Assembly: GCA_905183005.1 (NCBI GenBank)
Contig: CAJJDO010000040.1
Span: 81,511 to 145,510 of the forward strand
Length of the DNA stretch: 64,000 bases
DNA from: Paramecium pentaurelia
Taxonomy: Eukaryota > Ciliophora > Oligohymenophorea > Peniculida > Parameciidae
Reading direction: 5' to 3'
A model generated the notes under the pieces. It saw only the letters and a program-made list of their open reading frames with translations, did no database searches and had not been told where the DNA came from. Position numbers and translations under genes: made by a program. Below, piece by piece: positions 26,007-37,753 of the stretch; the first letter of the stretch is position 1, and each line of letters opens with the position of its first letter.

Positions 26007-27073
26007 TCAAATTTTTAAAATTGCTTTTTCCTTAGATTCTAATGCTTTCTCAAATTCCTCTAATGAAAACTAATTTTATAAACTAAATTTACAATTTAAG
26101 TTGGCAATGTCTTAAAATATCCTTAAATATTATTTAAGACTTCATTCATCATCAATTTTAATTGAATGATATTTTTACTTTATAATGTATCTACAAATGA
26201 AAATCTATTAATTATTAATTACAATTACCCAAATATTTTTTTATTTTAATACATCAAATTTGCACTATAGATTCCATCAAGTGATTTTTTAGAATAATTA
26301 GCATAGAGATATGCTCTTGATCCATTAGGCATTAGATTCAATATTCTACTTAATAGATCTCCTCCCATCGAATCAAATAAAACAGTTGTACTTAATAAAT
26401 AATTATAAGATTTATACTTATATGAAGATGACATTAATTTTAGTTTTTCATCAAAATCATCTTGATTTATATTTAAAATGAGTTTAGCTCCTTCATCTTT
26501 TAATACTTTTTCCTCTCCTTAAGATTTAACAATATTTATGACATTTATTCCTTTATATTAACAATATCTCATTAACATTCTTCCAAGATTAGTACAAGCA
26601 CCAGTTGAAATAATTCCAGAAGCATTTCCAAGTAATTAATACATCATTAAAACAGACAATGGATTAATAAAACTACAGCAACCTTCTTAAAATGAAATGT
26701 TTTTAGGCAATTCTGCACAATAATTAACATCTGCAATAGCATATTAACCATAAGCTCCAAATTAATGTTCTGTATAAAATGCTACTCTATTTCCTTTTAA
26801 TTGCCAACCAAGTAAACCACCACTAAATATTTAAAAATTCTTAAATTACCCTGATGCTATAACTGTACCTGATCCTTCAAATCCAGGAACAGTATTTACT
26901 AATGTTTTTTATCCAATTTTATATCCATTTAAGAATTCTTTATCAAATGGATTAATAGGAGAATATTCAACCTTAATCAATACTTATCCATTTAATGGTT
27001 AAGGTATAGGTATATTTTTTAAATTTATTGAGACATTGTCTTCAATATATAAAGATTTCATCATTCCACTCAT
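26007..27073 (-). CDS. Medium-chain dehydrogenase/reductase, quinone-oxidoreductase-like, 330 aa
   Basis: Three introns (27, 24 and 23 nt) give 331 codons, a normal length for the family. The N-terminal GroES-like part shows PQPLNGQVLIKVEYSPINPF (consensus P.P..GEVLVKV..S.INP.D) and VPGFEGSGTVIASG. The Rossmann part has IISTGACTNLGRMLMRYCQ, where GxxxxxG for the nucleotide is changed, then INVINIVKS and LLSTTVLFDSMGG. It ends FSLEEFEKALES, the usual last helix. Zinc ligands are absent, as in the quinone/enoyl-reductase branch. Probably NADPH-dependent; substrate unknown. Confidence 0.85.
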
Positions 27074-27117
27074 TATTGTGTTATGAAAAATTTAATAATA
27101 ATTTAACAAAGTTTAAT

Positions 27118-28196
27118 TCAATAATATATTGAACGAGAAATGCCTCTTGTAGTAACATCTAAATAATTCTTTTATTTTGGATTGTTTTTATCTTTCTCTT
27201 TTCCAGCCCATTATACAATCATAGGATATTATCCAGGACCTGGTACAGGAACTTATTTGGATTTACTTTTTTTAGGATCCTTAAATCTATCTTCTCTTCC
27301 AAAATTCTAATTATATATTTGATAATATTTACATGTTTATCAGACTTGTCTTTCTTTTTTGATAGTTATTGTAATTTATTAAAGGACATAAATTCAACAG
27401 GCTCTGGATTATAAGTACCAATATCTGGCAAACATGATTTGCCTCTCTTTCTTTCTTATTCTTTGTGTTTTACAATTTAATCAGCTGGTTTAGTTTCATT
27501 AATTTTTAGTTTTTTCTCAATTCTCTATAAAAATGTCACAGTAATAATTACATGAGGATTATAATTTCCAGGACCTGGATTTATTACAGCTAAATGTTAA
27601 ATTTCATTTAAGTAAGTTGGTCTTTCAACTGGTCTATTTAATAACAATAGAACAAATACGCTATTTTTTTCTTTTTTCCTTCTTCAACTTATTTTAAAAC
27701 ATCCTCAAGAGTAGGTATCACATTATATTTACCAGCTCCAGGAATTCCTCTTACTTTTGCTTCTTTGAATATTTAGTCTATAAATGTGCATCTATTTAAA
27801 AATACATTTTCAAAATATACCTTTTCTATGGAGCACTCTTTACTCTTCCTTCTTATTTTAATGGAACCCATGGCTTAACAATATCATATTTATTTGGTGC
27901 AGGTAACTTCTCATATAATTTTTTCAAATCTTCTAAATAATGACCTCTTTTTGTGACATGATTTCTATTTTTTTAACCTAAATCTTCAACAATATACATT
28001 ACCCTTTTTTTGGGTTAAAAATTTTCTTTCTTCCATTTATTTAATTGGATCAACGTACTTTTTTGGAGCTTCATATCCTTCAATACCAAAAGCTGAAGTT
28101 TGTCTAGTTGCTATTTTAAACATATCCTCCATAGGAAAGTCTAGTTTATTTACTTAAGATACCAAAATTAGGTGCTGCTGATTATGCTCTTTACAT
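27118..28196 (-). CDS. Sperm-tail PG-rich repeat (SHIPPO-like) axonemal protein, 307 aa
   Basis: Six introns (22-29 nt) give 308 codons. Regularly spaced PG repeats are visible: RGIPGAGKYNVIP, NPGPGNYNPH, LPDIGTYNPEP and VPGPGQYPMI, with weaker copies upstream (LPAPNKYDIV). The rest is Lys/Glu-rich linker. Proteins with this repeat lie inside or along ciliary doublet microtubules, so an axonemal or cortical microtubule location is inferred. The orthologue cannot be fixed because the repeats are shared by many members. Confidence 0.82.
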
Positions 28197-28352
28197 ATTA
28201 AGTTATTATATATATATATAAATTAAATAATATGTGATTGATAAATAAGTATAAATTTCTTTTTTATCAAATTAGAATAAATTTAGATTATTATCTAAAC
28301 AACTTAGTTAATCCATCTGAAATATCTTATATTTATCTTGATTAATTATAAA

Positions 28353-29447
28353 ATGAATAGAATAATAATAATATTTTATAAGCAATAATAATAATTATAT
28401 TATAGAAATACTAATAAATTCTGGTTTTGTTAAGAATATAAATTATCATCCAGATTTATAATTCTGTATTAAAATATGTAATAGGATTCAATAAACAAGA
28501 AAGTTTATTATAAAGAAGTGTGTCTTTAAAAACATTAGAATTCTAAGATTCTATCAGCAAAGTTTGTTAAGGATAATAAAAATATAATTAGTATAGGAAA
28601 AGATGATCATTTTATTAAACTTGAATAGTAAGATAAATAGTGGATATTTAAAGAAGTTATTTTGGAAAATTAATAAATATAATGTTGCACTTTCAATTAA
28701 GAATTAGGTAGCTTTGTTTATGCACATAAAAAAGGATAAATTGATCAATTAAGTTATAATTAAGAATAAGAGAAATGGGTATCAAAAACAATTAGAGAAT
28801 CTGAAGGCAATTAAATTCTAGAATTATAATTGAATAATAACTCAACAAAAATGGTATAATGCTTATATGATTTTGCAGTTGTTTTGGAATATTAGAATTA
28901 AGAATGGATTGAAACATTTTCTTTGAATGAGACTTTTACTGAAGATGAATGCATATTTTCAACTAGTGTAAGTTGTAATCGTGATTCCTAAGAGATAGCA
29001 ATTGGATTTACTGATGGTCATATTTCTATTTGGAAATAAATAAACAATTAATGGTAGATTAATTAAAGGATGGAATTACATCAAGGTTCTATAACTAAGG
29101 TGAGATTCAGTAATTCAAAAGATATATTAGTTGGTACTGATTCAAAAGGTAATACAATTATTTGGGAAAAAAGTGAATAAACTTAAAAATATGAGTTATA
29201 ATGTTAGTATTAAAGTGATAAGAATATTGAAACAATATATTTTAACATAAATTCAAGTATACTACTTATTGGAGAAGGTTCATAGGTAAGAATTTTGAAA
29301 TAGATAAAAGAAAATAAATGGGTGTTTATGTAAACAATAGAGGTGAAAGATATTGTTTCATGTATTGATATATCAAATGATAATAAATAATTGTTAGTTG
29401 GATAGAATAATGGATTTATTAGTATATTTGAGTATGTTGGATAATGA
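28353..29447 (+). CDS. WD40-repeat protein, 364 aa
   Basis: Single exon, 365 codons. Repeating blades can be seen: KILSAKFVKDNKNIISIGKD, EIAIGFTDGHISIWKQ, GSITKVRFSNSKDILVGTDS followed by GNTIIWEK, and QLLVGQNNGFISIFEY. WD dipeptides are degenerate (IW, IF). About six to seven blades fit the length, so the propeller may be the whole protein. The first 40 residues are Ile/Gln-rich and the start may lie elsewhere. No specific complex can be assigned. Confidence 0.78.
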
Positions 29448-29482
29448 TGTAAAAAATAAATAAATTATATTAATTAAACATT

Positions 29483-30165
29483 ATGAGTTAATTATCTACT
29501 TCTATATCTAAAATATTTGGAATAATATTTGTAAGATCACAGGATGGTACAAGACTATATTCAAAATACTACCCATAATTATTTCCAAAGAATTTATTAA
29601 GAGTACCAGAAGGTGTGCTTACAAATATTGACGTGTAAAAATAATTTGAACATAATGTATGGGAGAAGGGAAAGAGAGTTGGAGCTCGTTTGACTAAGGG
29701 AAGTGAAAGTATAATTAATGATTATGATTTTAAAGCTGAGATATTTCAATATTGTTAGTTTAACATTGTAATGAAGGCATTTAATGAAGTACACTTGTTT
29801 GTTTTGGGTGATTTTGAAGAAAATGAGATAATATTATCATAAGTTATAAATGGAATCTATGAATCATTAAATCATATAACAAAAGATCATATCAATAAGA
29901 AAACCTTATTAGAGAATTTTGATCAAGTCATAATTATAATTGATGAGATATGTGATTAGGGGTATATATTTATAATATAATTTATCATAGAATAATTATT
30001 ACAATAGATCCATCAGTAATTATAGCAAGAGCAACTATGAGAGATACAGAAGCAATCAGTTTAGAAAAATAAGAAACAAGTGGTTCATCAGGAGGAGGAG
30101 CATTTTCTTCAGTATTTGCATCTGCTAAGAGAACATTTGCTCAATAATTTATGGGATCTGGTTGA
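29483..30165 (+). CDS. COPZ: Coatomer zeta subunit, 217 aa
   Basis: One 29-nt intron gives 218 codons. A longin-type fold is evident: TSISKIFGIIFVRSQDGTRL, then FKAEIFQYCQFNIVMKAF and EVHLFVLGDFEENEIILSQV, with the C-terminal helix motif IIIIDEICDQG and the family tail ITIDPSVIIARATMRD. Zeta pairs with gamma-COP in the COPI coat that buds Golgi vesicles. Length and order match the family; a Gly/Ser-rich tail follows. Confidence 0.88.
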
Positions 30166-30233
30166 ATGTTATTAAAATTTTAATATAATGAGAATAGAAA
30201 TATATGTTGTTTAATAATATTTATAATTTTAAG

Positions 30234-31083
30234 ATGAGAGGTTTATTACTTAAATTTAGATTTACAGAATAGATATCAACTTCATAAATTTTACAAATCA
30301 AGAGATTCTATAAAGATGTTAAAATTGAAATGGCATTTGGAGTGGTTAATCCATAAAATCAATGGTTAATAAAGGTATATTGAATCTAAATAGATGATTA
30401 GTTAGATGGGAAAATAGTAAAGACTCCATCCAAAAATGAATTAGCATTACCCACACCATAATTAGCTTAATGTATTGCTGATGAATATAACTCATAAACA
30501 GAATTTATTAATCCTATTACTATGCCATTAATGACATTGGCTAGAAATGCTGTTGATATTGAAGCAGATGAAAGTATGAGAGAATTTATGGAGCATTCAA
30601 TTATTAGTTATTTAGAGAGAGATACTATTTTATTTAGAGAGTAATCACATTCAGAACTTTATTAAATATAAATGTAAAAATTAGACCCTCAATTAAAATT
30701 ATTCAATCAAAAATTTGGTATGCATTTAAAGGCTAATTTTGGTTTGGATGTAGAACCTTTAAAATAATATGATTAAATTAAAATAGAAACAATTCTTAAA
30801 GAATTAAATAGTTGGCAATTAGTTTGTCTAGATTCTAAAGTTGGTATGTTTTTATTAATAATTAGAAAACTTAAAGTCATGTATTTTGGCTTTTCAAATC
30901 TGGAATAATCATATTGATATTCAAGAAGCAGTCAAATTATCAAGAATTGAAGAAGATTATTAAATCTCTTTAAATGGAAAGGTCGATGGACATCATGATA
31001 TAGATGAAGATACAATCCTTACCAATGTTAAAGCAGCAAAACTCTTTGCCTAACTTATTCAAACTTAAAGCATTACTTATTGA
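30234..31083 (+). CDS. ATP12: ATP12 chaperone for mitochondrial F1-ATPase, 266 aa
   Basis: Two introns (27 and 22 nt) give 267 codons. The N-terminus (MRGLLLKFRFTEQISTSQIL) is a plausible mitochondrial targeting sequence, followed by RFYKDVKIE. The ATP12 signature is clear: LDGKIVKTPSKNELALPTP, LAQCIADEYNSQTEFINP, ITMPLMTLARNAVDI and DTILFRE, and near the end NGKVDGHHDIDED in the position of the conserved G.(V)EGHHD segment. ATP12 binds free alpha subunits during F1 assembly in the matrix. Confidence 0.92.
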
Positions 31084-31129
31084 TTTGTGGTTAGTTTTAT
31101 ATTGATATAATAATTAATATATTCATTAA

Positions 31130-32659
31130 ATGTATAACCGTCCAAGTTCCAAAACTAGATATTAATAAGAACCTACTATGGATTCAATCAACCTTAAAGA
31201 AAAATAATTATATTTATAATCTAGTAGTATAAGTAAATCAATATTTCATTCATTTCCTATATAGATCCATTAACAGGTGCAATGTTGAGACCTGATTAAT
31301 CATACAATTAATAGCAATATAATAATGCTAATTTTGATAAGAAAATAGCTCTATAGGCCAGCTCTATTAGTAAATTCTTAAACAAAAATTAGATCCTCTT
31401 ACTGGTGCTCCTCTTGTCAGAAATCCAATTAGTTATTAACAAGATCCTATCCAATAAAAATATCCATACCAAAGTGTCTAATAAAATGCTGGTGGCTATG
31501 CTACATCAGCAAATTAAATTGGATCTGGAGGCAATGGTAACGATGCATAATTTCAAAAGAATTTGGTTAAATTTTTTGCTGCTGATGACCCAAATTAAAT
31601 CTAATCAAAATCTTATAATAAAACAAATAATTCAATACCATCAGATCCTTAATTTTAGAAGAATCTTGTTAAATTTTTTGCTGCTGATGATCCTTCTTAG
31701 CCAATTAGATAAAATAATAATATTAGATAAAGTAATTCTAGGGCAAATAATAATGCATATTCACAATAATCATATCCATAATATTAAGGATAATAATCAA
31801 GAAGTTAAAATGATCAATAATTTTAATAAAACTTAAATAAATTCTTTGCTGCTGATGATCCCTCTTAAGTAAAAAAACATTCAATGTAATAATAATACTC
31901 TAGCCATTCATAATAATAATAATAAAGAAATCAATAATTTAATGAGGCTCCTCCTGATCCTAGATTAGTGGGTGATCCCAATTTTTAAAAAAATCTTAAT
32001 AAATTTTTTGCTGCAGATGACCCATCCCAACCAAAAAAATAAGTAAATAAACATTCTTAATAATAATAATAAATTAATGCTATTGAACAAAATAAACTCT
32101 AAAGACTAGAATAAGATCCTAGATTCTAAAAAAATCTATAATAATTTTATGGAATTGATGGAGTATCTCAACAAAATAAAAATGGCTAGTATGCATCATT
32201 TTTTATTATTATAGAAGTGTTTAAGGAACTATTCAATAATAGAATAAGTCTATCAAAGTACTTGCAATTACTGATAGCAGTTCAGCAGCAAGAAATTAAG
32301 TGTCTGCATTCTTTAGAACAAGAGGAATTGATGATTTTGATGTATTTACAAATCCTGGAGGTGTGTTTGGGTTACAGAATAATCCTCTTTAAGAGCAATG
32401 CTTAAAATAATACTTAGATACTATGAGCAATGCCTATGTTATTAAGGAAGTATATATAATTTCTGTTCTTGATAACAGTAGTGTAATTTTATAGAATTAT
32501 TTATAGAATGCAAAAATATACACTAATGCAAATGATAAGAGATCCCATTAGATAGCAATTTAAGATTTAAAGGCCGTTTTAGAGAACAAATTAAGTGTTT
32601 AATTTAAATTGCATGGAATTATTATAGATCAAAGAGGAGCATCAGAGAAGGCTTTTTGA
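31130..32659 (+). CDS. FAADDP-repeat protein with a folded C-terminal domain, 480 aa
   Basis: Three introns (38, 23 and 26 nt) give 481 codons. Two exons begin with the same NPLTGA phrase. Residues about 125-340 hold four close copies of FQKNLVKFFAADDP (starting at nucleotides 31551, 31653, 31821 and 31983) and a fifth decayed copy (32123, YGIDGV), separated by Gln/Asn-rich spacers. The last 150 residues look folded: VLAITDSSSAARNQ, DVFTNPGGVFGL, VIKEVYIISVLDN, FKLHGIIIDQRG. That strand order recalls a beta-carbonic-anhydrase core without its zinc ligands, which is only a guess. The repeats look like short linear binding motifs. Confidence 0.8.
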
Positions 32660-33911
32660 AAAATATGTTCAAATTATCAATATAAATTATGTTTCCTAAT
32701 TTGTCAGAACCTCATTGAAAATATTATTTATCTAAGCAATTATTGTTTCTTTGTTTTCTTATCAGAAATGAGATTATTTGGCATCTAATTGTTATTAAAA
32801 ATTTTATTTTTTCTAATCACCATATTTAAAGCATACTAACAAGAAGATTTTATAAAGTTATTTCCTTTTAATAAAACTCTTATTAATTACTTCAATTTAG
32901 ATAATGTGTTTTAACATAAAAAAATAAATCTCAAATGGTGAATTAAATATTAAATATCTCTATAAAAACATATATGAAGGTCAATCTGTGAATTTAATTA
33001 TTCTCCTTTTATTTCTTAATTTTTATACTATATTGATAATAAAAATTTAAAGTTTAATTTGGGAAAAATCATCAGCTTTCTTATTAAAATTATTAGTTGT
33101 TCTAATAAAATTAAAATAAATTGAAATTCAATCTAACAAAATTAAAGATAAAGTAAGAGCAATAGTTAATTTATTATACTTTATTATAAAATATAGGTAT
33201 TGATTAATCTACATGCATCATCAATTTAATATTCCAATATCAAAATTATAATTTAGACTATTTTGTCAACCTAGATAAATGATGCTTTAATAATTGATTT
33301 GAATTATTGATATTTAAGTTATTGTTTCTAAAATCTTATTCCATTTTAAACAATATTTTAAATCATGATTATATATAAATTAGAGTAGAATTGTGAATAT
33401 TTAATAATAATAAATTAATACATTTTATCCATTTATCCAATTAGTCTGGCGTTATCAAAGCAATAAATTTCTTTAATAATTTAATTTTGTATTTACAATA
33501 TATAATTATCATTTTATTATAATAATGCAAAATAAATAAATATTTCTAACATATACTTCAAATTATCGAATTAAATAGCAACTATTGATTAATTTAAACA
33601 CAACATTAGATCATGTGTAGATATAAGTTATACTTACATAACTAATTTTTTGATCAAAGCAACTTTTTTTAATTATGTCATTCTAAAAAATTACAAAGAA
33701 TTATATATTGTAAAATTGTTCATCTTAGAATGATGGATGAAAATTGAAAAGATATTTTGAAAATAAAATACATTTAACCTTGTGATTTTCAAATATTTTC
33801 TATAATTATATAAATATTGTTAATTCATCTATTATTTACTTGCTGAATTCCAAATAAAATGATTTATAATCACTATTCATTTTTCTTAATTGAAGATAAT
33901 TATTTTAAGAT
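32660..33911. other. Gene-poor stretch with one weak ORF
   Basis: About 1.25 kb of AT-rich DNA. At 32768-32941 a 57-aa frame begins MRLFGIQLLLKILFFLITIF, shaped like a signal peptide, then ends at TGA; another frame is open for about 90 codons just downstream. This could be a decayed secreted-protein gene or chance. Confidence 0.3.
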
Positions 33912-34331
33912 ATGAAATACGCTAAAATTTCAGATGACACACGAAGAGCTTTCATCGAAAAAGTACAATAAGGAGCTTGTACAATAAAGCAAGCAGCCAA
34001 ATAATTTGGGATCAAATTCTCAACTGGGAAAGCGATCCTCTCTCTTTATAAACATGAAGGTCGTGTGGGGAAAAAACAAAAGAGGACTAGAAGATTTAAA
34101 AAAGAAATAGAAGAATAACAATAATAAACTTTTAAATATTTAAAGGAAATACCATCTGTGGAAGCTAAATAAGTTTAGGAGGTTTAGAACTGCCAAAATA
34201 ATGAATCATATATAAATTCTTATTTTCCTTAGTATTAGAACTATCAACAATGGTATTAAACATAAATATGGTTATAATACATGAATGGTCATACTTTAAT
34301 GAACTATTATAATTACGGAAATATTTTTTGA
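33912..34331 (+). CDS. Small helix-turn-helix DNA-binding protein, 139 aa
   Basis: Intronless frame of 140 codons. Residues 5-60 form a homeodomain-like helix-turn-helix: DTRRAFIEKVQQGACTIKQA, AKQFGIKFSTGKAILSLYK, then a basic stretch (RVGKKQKRTRRFKK). This resembles the DNA-binding domain of transposases and psq-type proteins (G.(S/T)I..AA..(F/Y)GI...T). The C-terminal 60 residues are Tyr/Asn/Gln-rich, as in activation or assembly regions. It stands alone in a gene-poor zone, so a domesticated transposase DNA-binding domain is possible. No catalytic DDE part is present. Confidence 0.75.
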
Positions 34332-36047
34332 TTATTAATATATATTATATGATTAAAAAGATATCTTAATAATTAATGTCAAACTTATATGATTCACATA
34401 ACACTTGAATTAATAAATAAATGGTGAAAAGAGAAAGAGAATTGCTTTAAAAAGAGGAGATCCTTAAATAATTTAATTAAAAATAATAAAAATAATTTCA
34501 TTGATTTTTTTATTCCCAACAAAATTTAATTATTACTAATTATAAATGCTTACATTCAATTCTAAAATTATCAAAACTTATCAAATATTAAATACAATCA
34601 TTTCATAATTTCTTCCACATATTCCACACTACTAATTTCTTGCTTCGTATACTAAGTCAAAATAAAGTATTCATTTTTAGTTTTTTAGTTAAAAAAATAA
34701 ATTTAGATATTTGAGTAATAGATGGAACATAATTTAGTAATAAAAAAAGTTTATTTGTATATAAATATAATATATCAGAAAATTGAATATTTTAATTTTG
34801 ATTTAAACAATATTACTTATTTTTGTTATCCTTGATTAAAAGTTGTTTTTTTATTTGTATATTGAACCAAATATCAAAAATTTTTGTTATTAATTTTACT
34901 AGATATAAATTTAAAGAAATGATATGATTTTTTTGGTTTAATTAAGAAAAATAGCCTTGATTTTAATTTCTTTAACCTATTTAAATTTTTATAATTAGTT
35001 ATAATAATCATGTAATAAATATAGATTAATTGAGAAGAATATATTCTAATTCTTTTTTATTAAAAAGGAATTAGAAAAAGCTAGCGATAGATAAATTTAT
35101 CAAATTATAATTAAATAATTTTTCATTATAATTTTCAATGAATGAATTTATTTTATTTTTCTTTAAAGAATAATATTTTGGATTTAAATTAATTTTTACT
35201 ATGAATTAATTATAATTAATATTTATTATCATTATGAATCAGTCTCTTACCTACCTAAGAACAAAATTTTCCTTTTTAATTATTTTTTTAATTTAAGTAA
35301 ATATATACAAGTAAGAGTAAAATTATATTTTTATCATTCCAAGGAGATTAATTTTTCTGATTTAGTTTATTTTTTATTAAACAAGATTTTAATTAGAATA
35401 TTATAATTAGTTTTTATTAATTCTGACATATTAAGCTTATTAGATCAATACAATTATATTATATGTATAAATGTGAGAGAATAATTACTAAATATTAGAT
35501 GTATCTGTTATGCATAGTTTACACATGAAAATAATGAAGAGATTAATTTTTTGGATTCAGGTTTATTTTTCTTTTAAAATTGATAGTAATCAATAGGCAT
35601 ATAATTGTGATTATTCTTTTTTTATTTTTCACTATAAATTTAAATAGACTATGTTTATGAAGTAAAAAATATTAATCTCATATTATTATCACTAATACCA
35701 TAAAAGTATTATTATTTAATGTTTTTTCAAAGTTAGAGACATATAATAAGAAAATAAAAGTTTATAAAGTAAAACTTAGAATTTAAGAAATTGAATTTTG
35801 TTTAAGAATAAACTCATTAAACAAAAAAATTAAATATTCAAAAAATTAACATCAATTCAGATAATCTTTTTGTATTTCTCAAAAAACCAATTTGGTAATA
35901 ATTTATCAATTAAAGAGGAAGTTTAGAAAGGATTCTTAATTAATTCTAAAATAAGACTTTATATAGTATCCATTATCAGTAGAAAGAATTTATTTAAATT
36001 AAATTCCTTTAACTTGTATATAAGATTAAAAATAATAATTAAAATTT
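34332..36047. other. Gene-free stretch, 1.7 kb
   Basis: Very AT-rich with long T and A runs on both strands. No frame of more than about 60 codons made sense, and no repeat or hairpin stood out. Confidence 0.55.
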
Positions 36048-36275
36048 ATGGGGTGTTCTGTCACAAAAACTAAAATAGAGTAGAATCTAAATAAATCTAA
36101 AACAGATAAATTTGAATCATATTTGATGACTCAAAGCCTGGTACATTCACCGCCAGTATCACGAAGCAAATAATATTCAATTGAAAAAAACCCAATTATA
36201 TAAAGGAGAAAACTAAAGTCTTAACAAAAGATAAGGACTCCATCGGTCATAGACAAGGATGCTTTTTCTGTTTGA
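36048..36275 (+). CDS. Small MGCS-start protein, 75 aa, possibly myristoylated
   Basis: Intronless 76-codon frame, beginning MGCSVTKTKIEQ. Gly2, Cys3 and Ser/Thr near position 6 fit N-myristoylation with palmitoylation. The remainder is basic and Ser/Gln-rich with SPPVSRSKQYS and RRKLKSQQK. Base composition is clearly richer in G and C than the flanks, supporting a real gene. No homologue recognised; it parallels the MGC protein at 12829-13107. Confidence 0.6.
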
Positions 36276-37753
36276 TTTATATATAAAATTTCTATGTTGA
36301 TTTAATATCTATTCTGATATTATTTAAAATATATCAAATCTGCATCTATTCGATAATTTGATATTTTGTTATTCAGAATTAGAAAATCATCAACTTGATT
36401 CTCACATTAAATTTCAAGATGTAGAACTATTAGTTTATAGCCTTGATATTTTAAAACATAATATCTCATATATAAATGTTAAATTAATCAAACAAATCAA
36501 TAATAATATGACTTTTTAAAAGAAACTCAAATGACCCTAAATTTGATAAATTTCGTTTTTATAAAATTAGTCCTGAAAATTAATATTTTTTAGAAAATTA
36601 ATTGATTGATTTCATTTCCAAAACTAGTGATTAAATTAGAATATGAACTATTTCAAAGACTAATTTGTATATTGATATGGTATGTGTATATTATTTGAAT
36701 AAAAATCATTATCATATTATAAGGTTGGACTTGTATTATTCTTTTGATATATATATTTTTAATATAAGAGTTTATATTGTCATAAAAACCATATGATGAA
36801 ATTAAATTATACTTGTTTAGATTGTTCTGATATGTGTAAATAAAACAACTACATTATTTGAGTAAATCATGCACAAATATATTGAATTGGTTTAACTAAT
36901 GCAAAAGAAAAGAGGATTCATAATTATCGTTAACAAAAATTTTATAATGAATAAAAAATATATTACAAACGAATAAGAAATTTATAATATTTTTATCATT
37001 TTATAAAATATTATGAAATAGTTTTAATTTATGTTATGGTCGAACTAAATTTTGCAATAATTCTCTTTTGAAATAGAATTATGAAAAAATCTTAGGAAAT
37101 TTTTATTAATAACAAAAGCTAATAGACAAAAAGGTTCAATTATTATTGTAATTGTAATTTTTAGCAGTTATAAGAATAAGATAATTAAAAATTTGCATTC
37201 ATAATAGACTTTAATTTATTTTAAAAAAATGATAATATTTTTGTGAAACCCAATATTTTCATGAATTATAGAATTACTTACTGGAATTAATAGAAGGAGA
37301 CGATGATAAAAATTGTGATATCCAGAGTAAATAGTCGTTTATTTGATTACTTGCTTTTGCAGACTAATTAAAATAGAAATTACTTTTCAGCTCTAAAAGG
37401 ATGTTTAATTCGAAATTAAAGTTTGAACTCTGTTGTTTCTAAATTGATCTTCAAATATATAGTATAAAGCTAAGTTGTAAAAAGAAGTCACATTTCTTAT
37501 TGAAACTGAATTACAGAATTAAAACAAGTTTTTACAATTAGGAAAATAATTGTTGAAGAAAATTTCATTATATATCACAAAAATAATTTCATTTGAAAAA
37601 CTTTCTTATATGATATAAGATGAAGATTGATAGAATAAGATTATTAGGGAAATAATAAAAATTATTGATTATAAATTTCAATACTTTTTAAATAATATTT
37701 TTTTTCTTATTATATTTAATATAAATAATATAAAAATAATTGTAATATAAATT
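36276..37753 (+). pseudogene. Decayed gene remnant, family uncertain
   Basis: Scattered coding-like blocks on the plus strand in different frames: LDSHIKFQDVELLVYSLDIL near 36400, LQNYLLELIEGDDDKNCDIQ near 37265-37325, RNYFSALKGCLIRNQSLNS near 37375-37430, and a Leu/Gln/Lys helix ending at TGA 37628-37630. They cannot be joined into one frame with plausible introns. LLELIEGDDD recalls the large intracellular calcium-release channels of ciliates, but this is weak. I read the region as a gene in late decay. Confidence 0.4.

Noticed and set aside
31405..31836. 143-aa ORF, the longest in the standard code
   Set aside because: Lies in a different frame of the FAADDP-repeat gene; the ciliate-code frame with three introns explains the whole locus.
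32768..32941. Short secreted-protein gene
   Set aside because: Signal-peptide-like start but no downstream exon joins in frame; kept only as a note in the gene-poor stretch.
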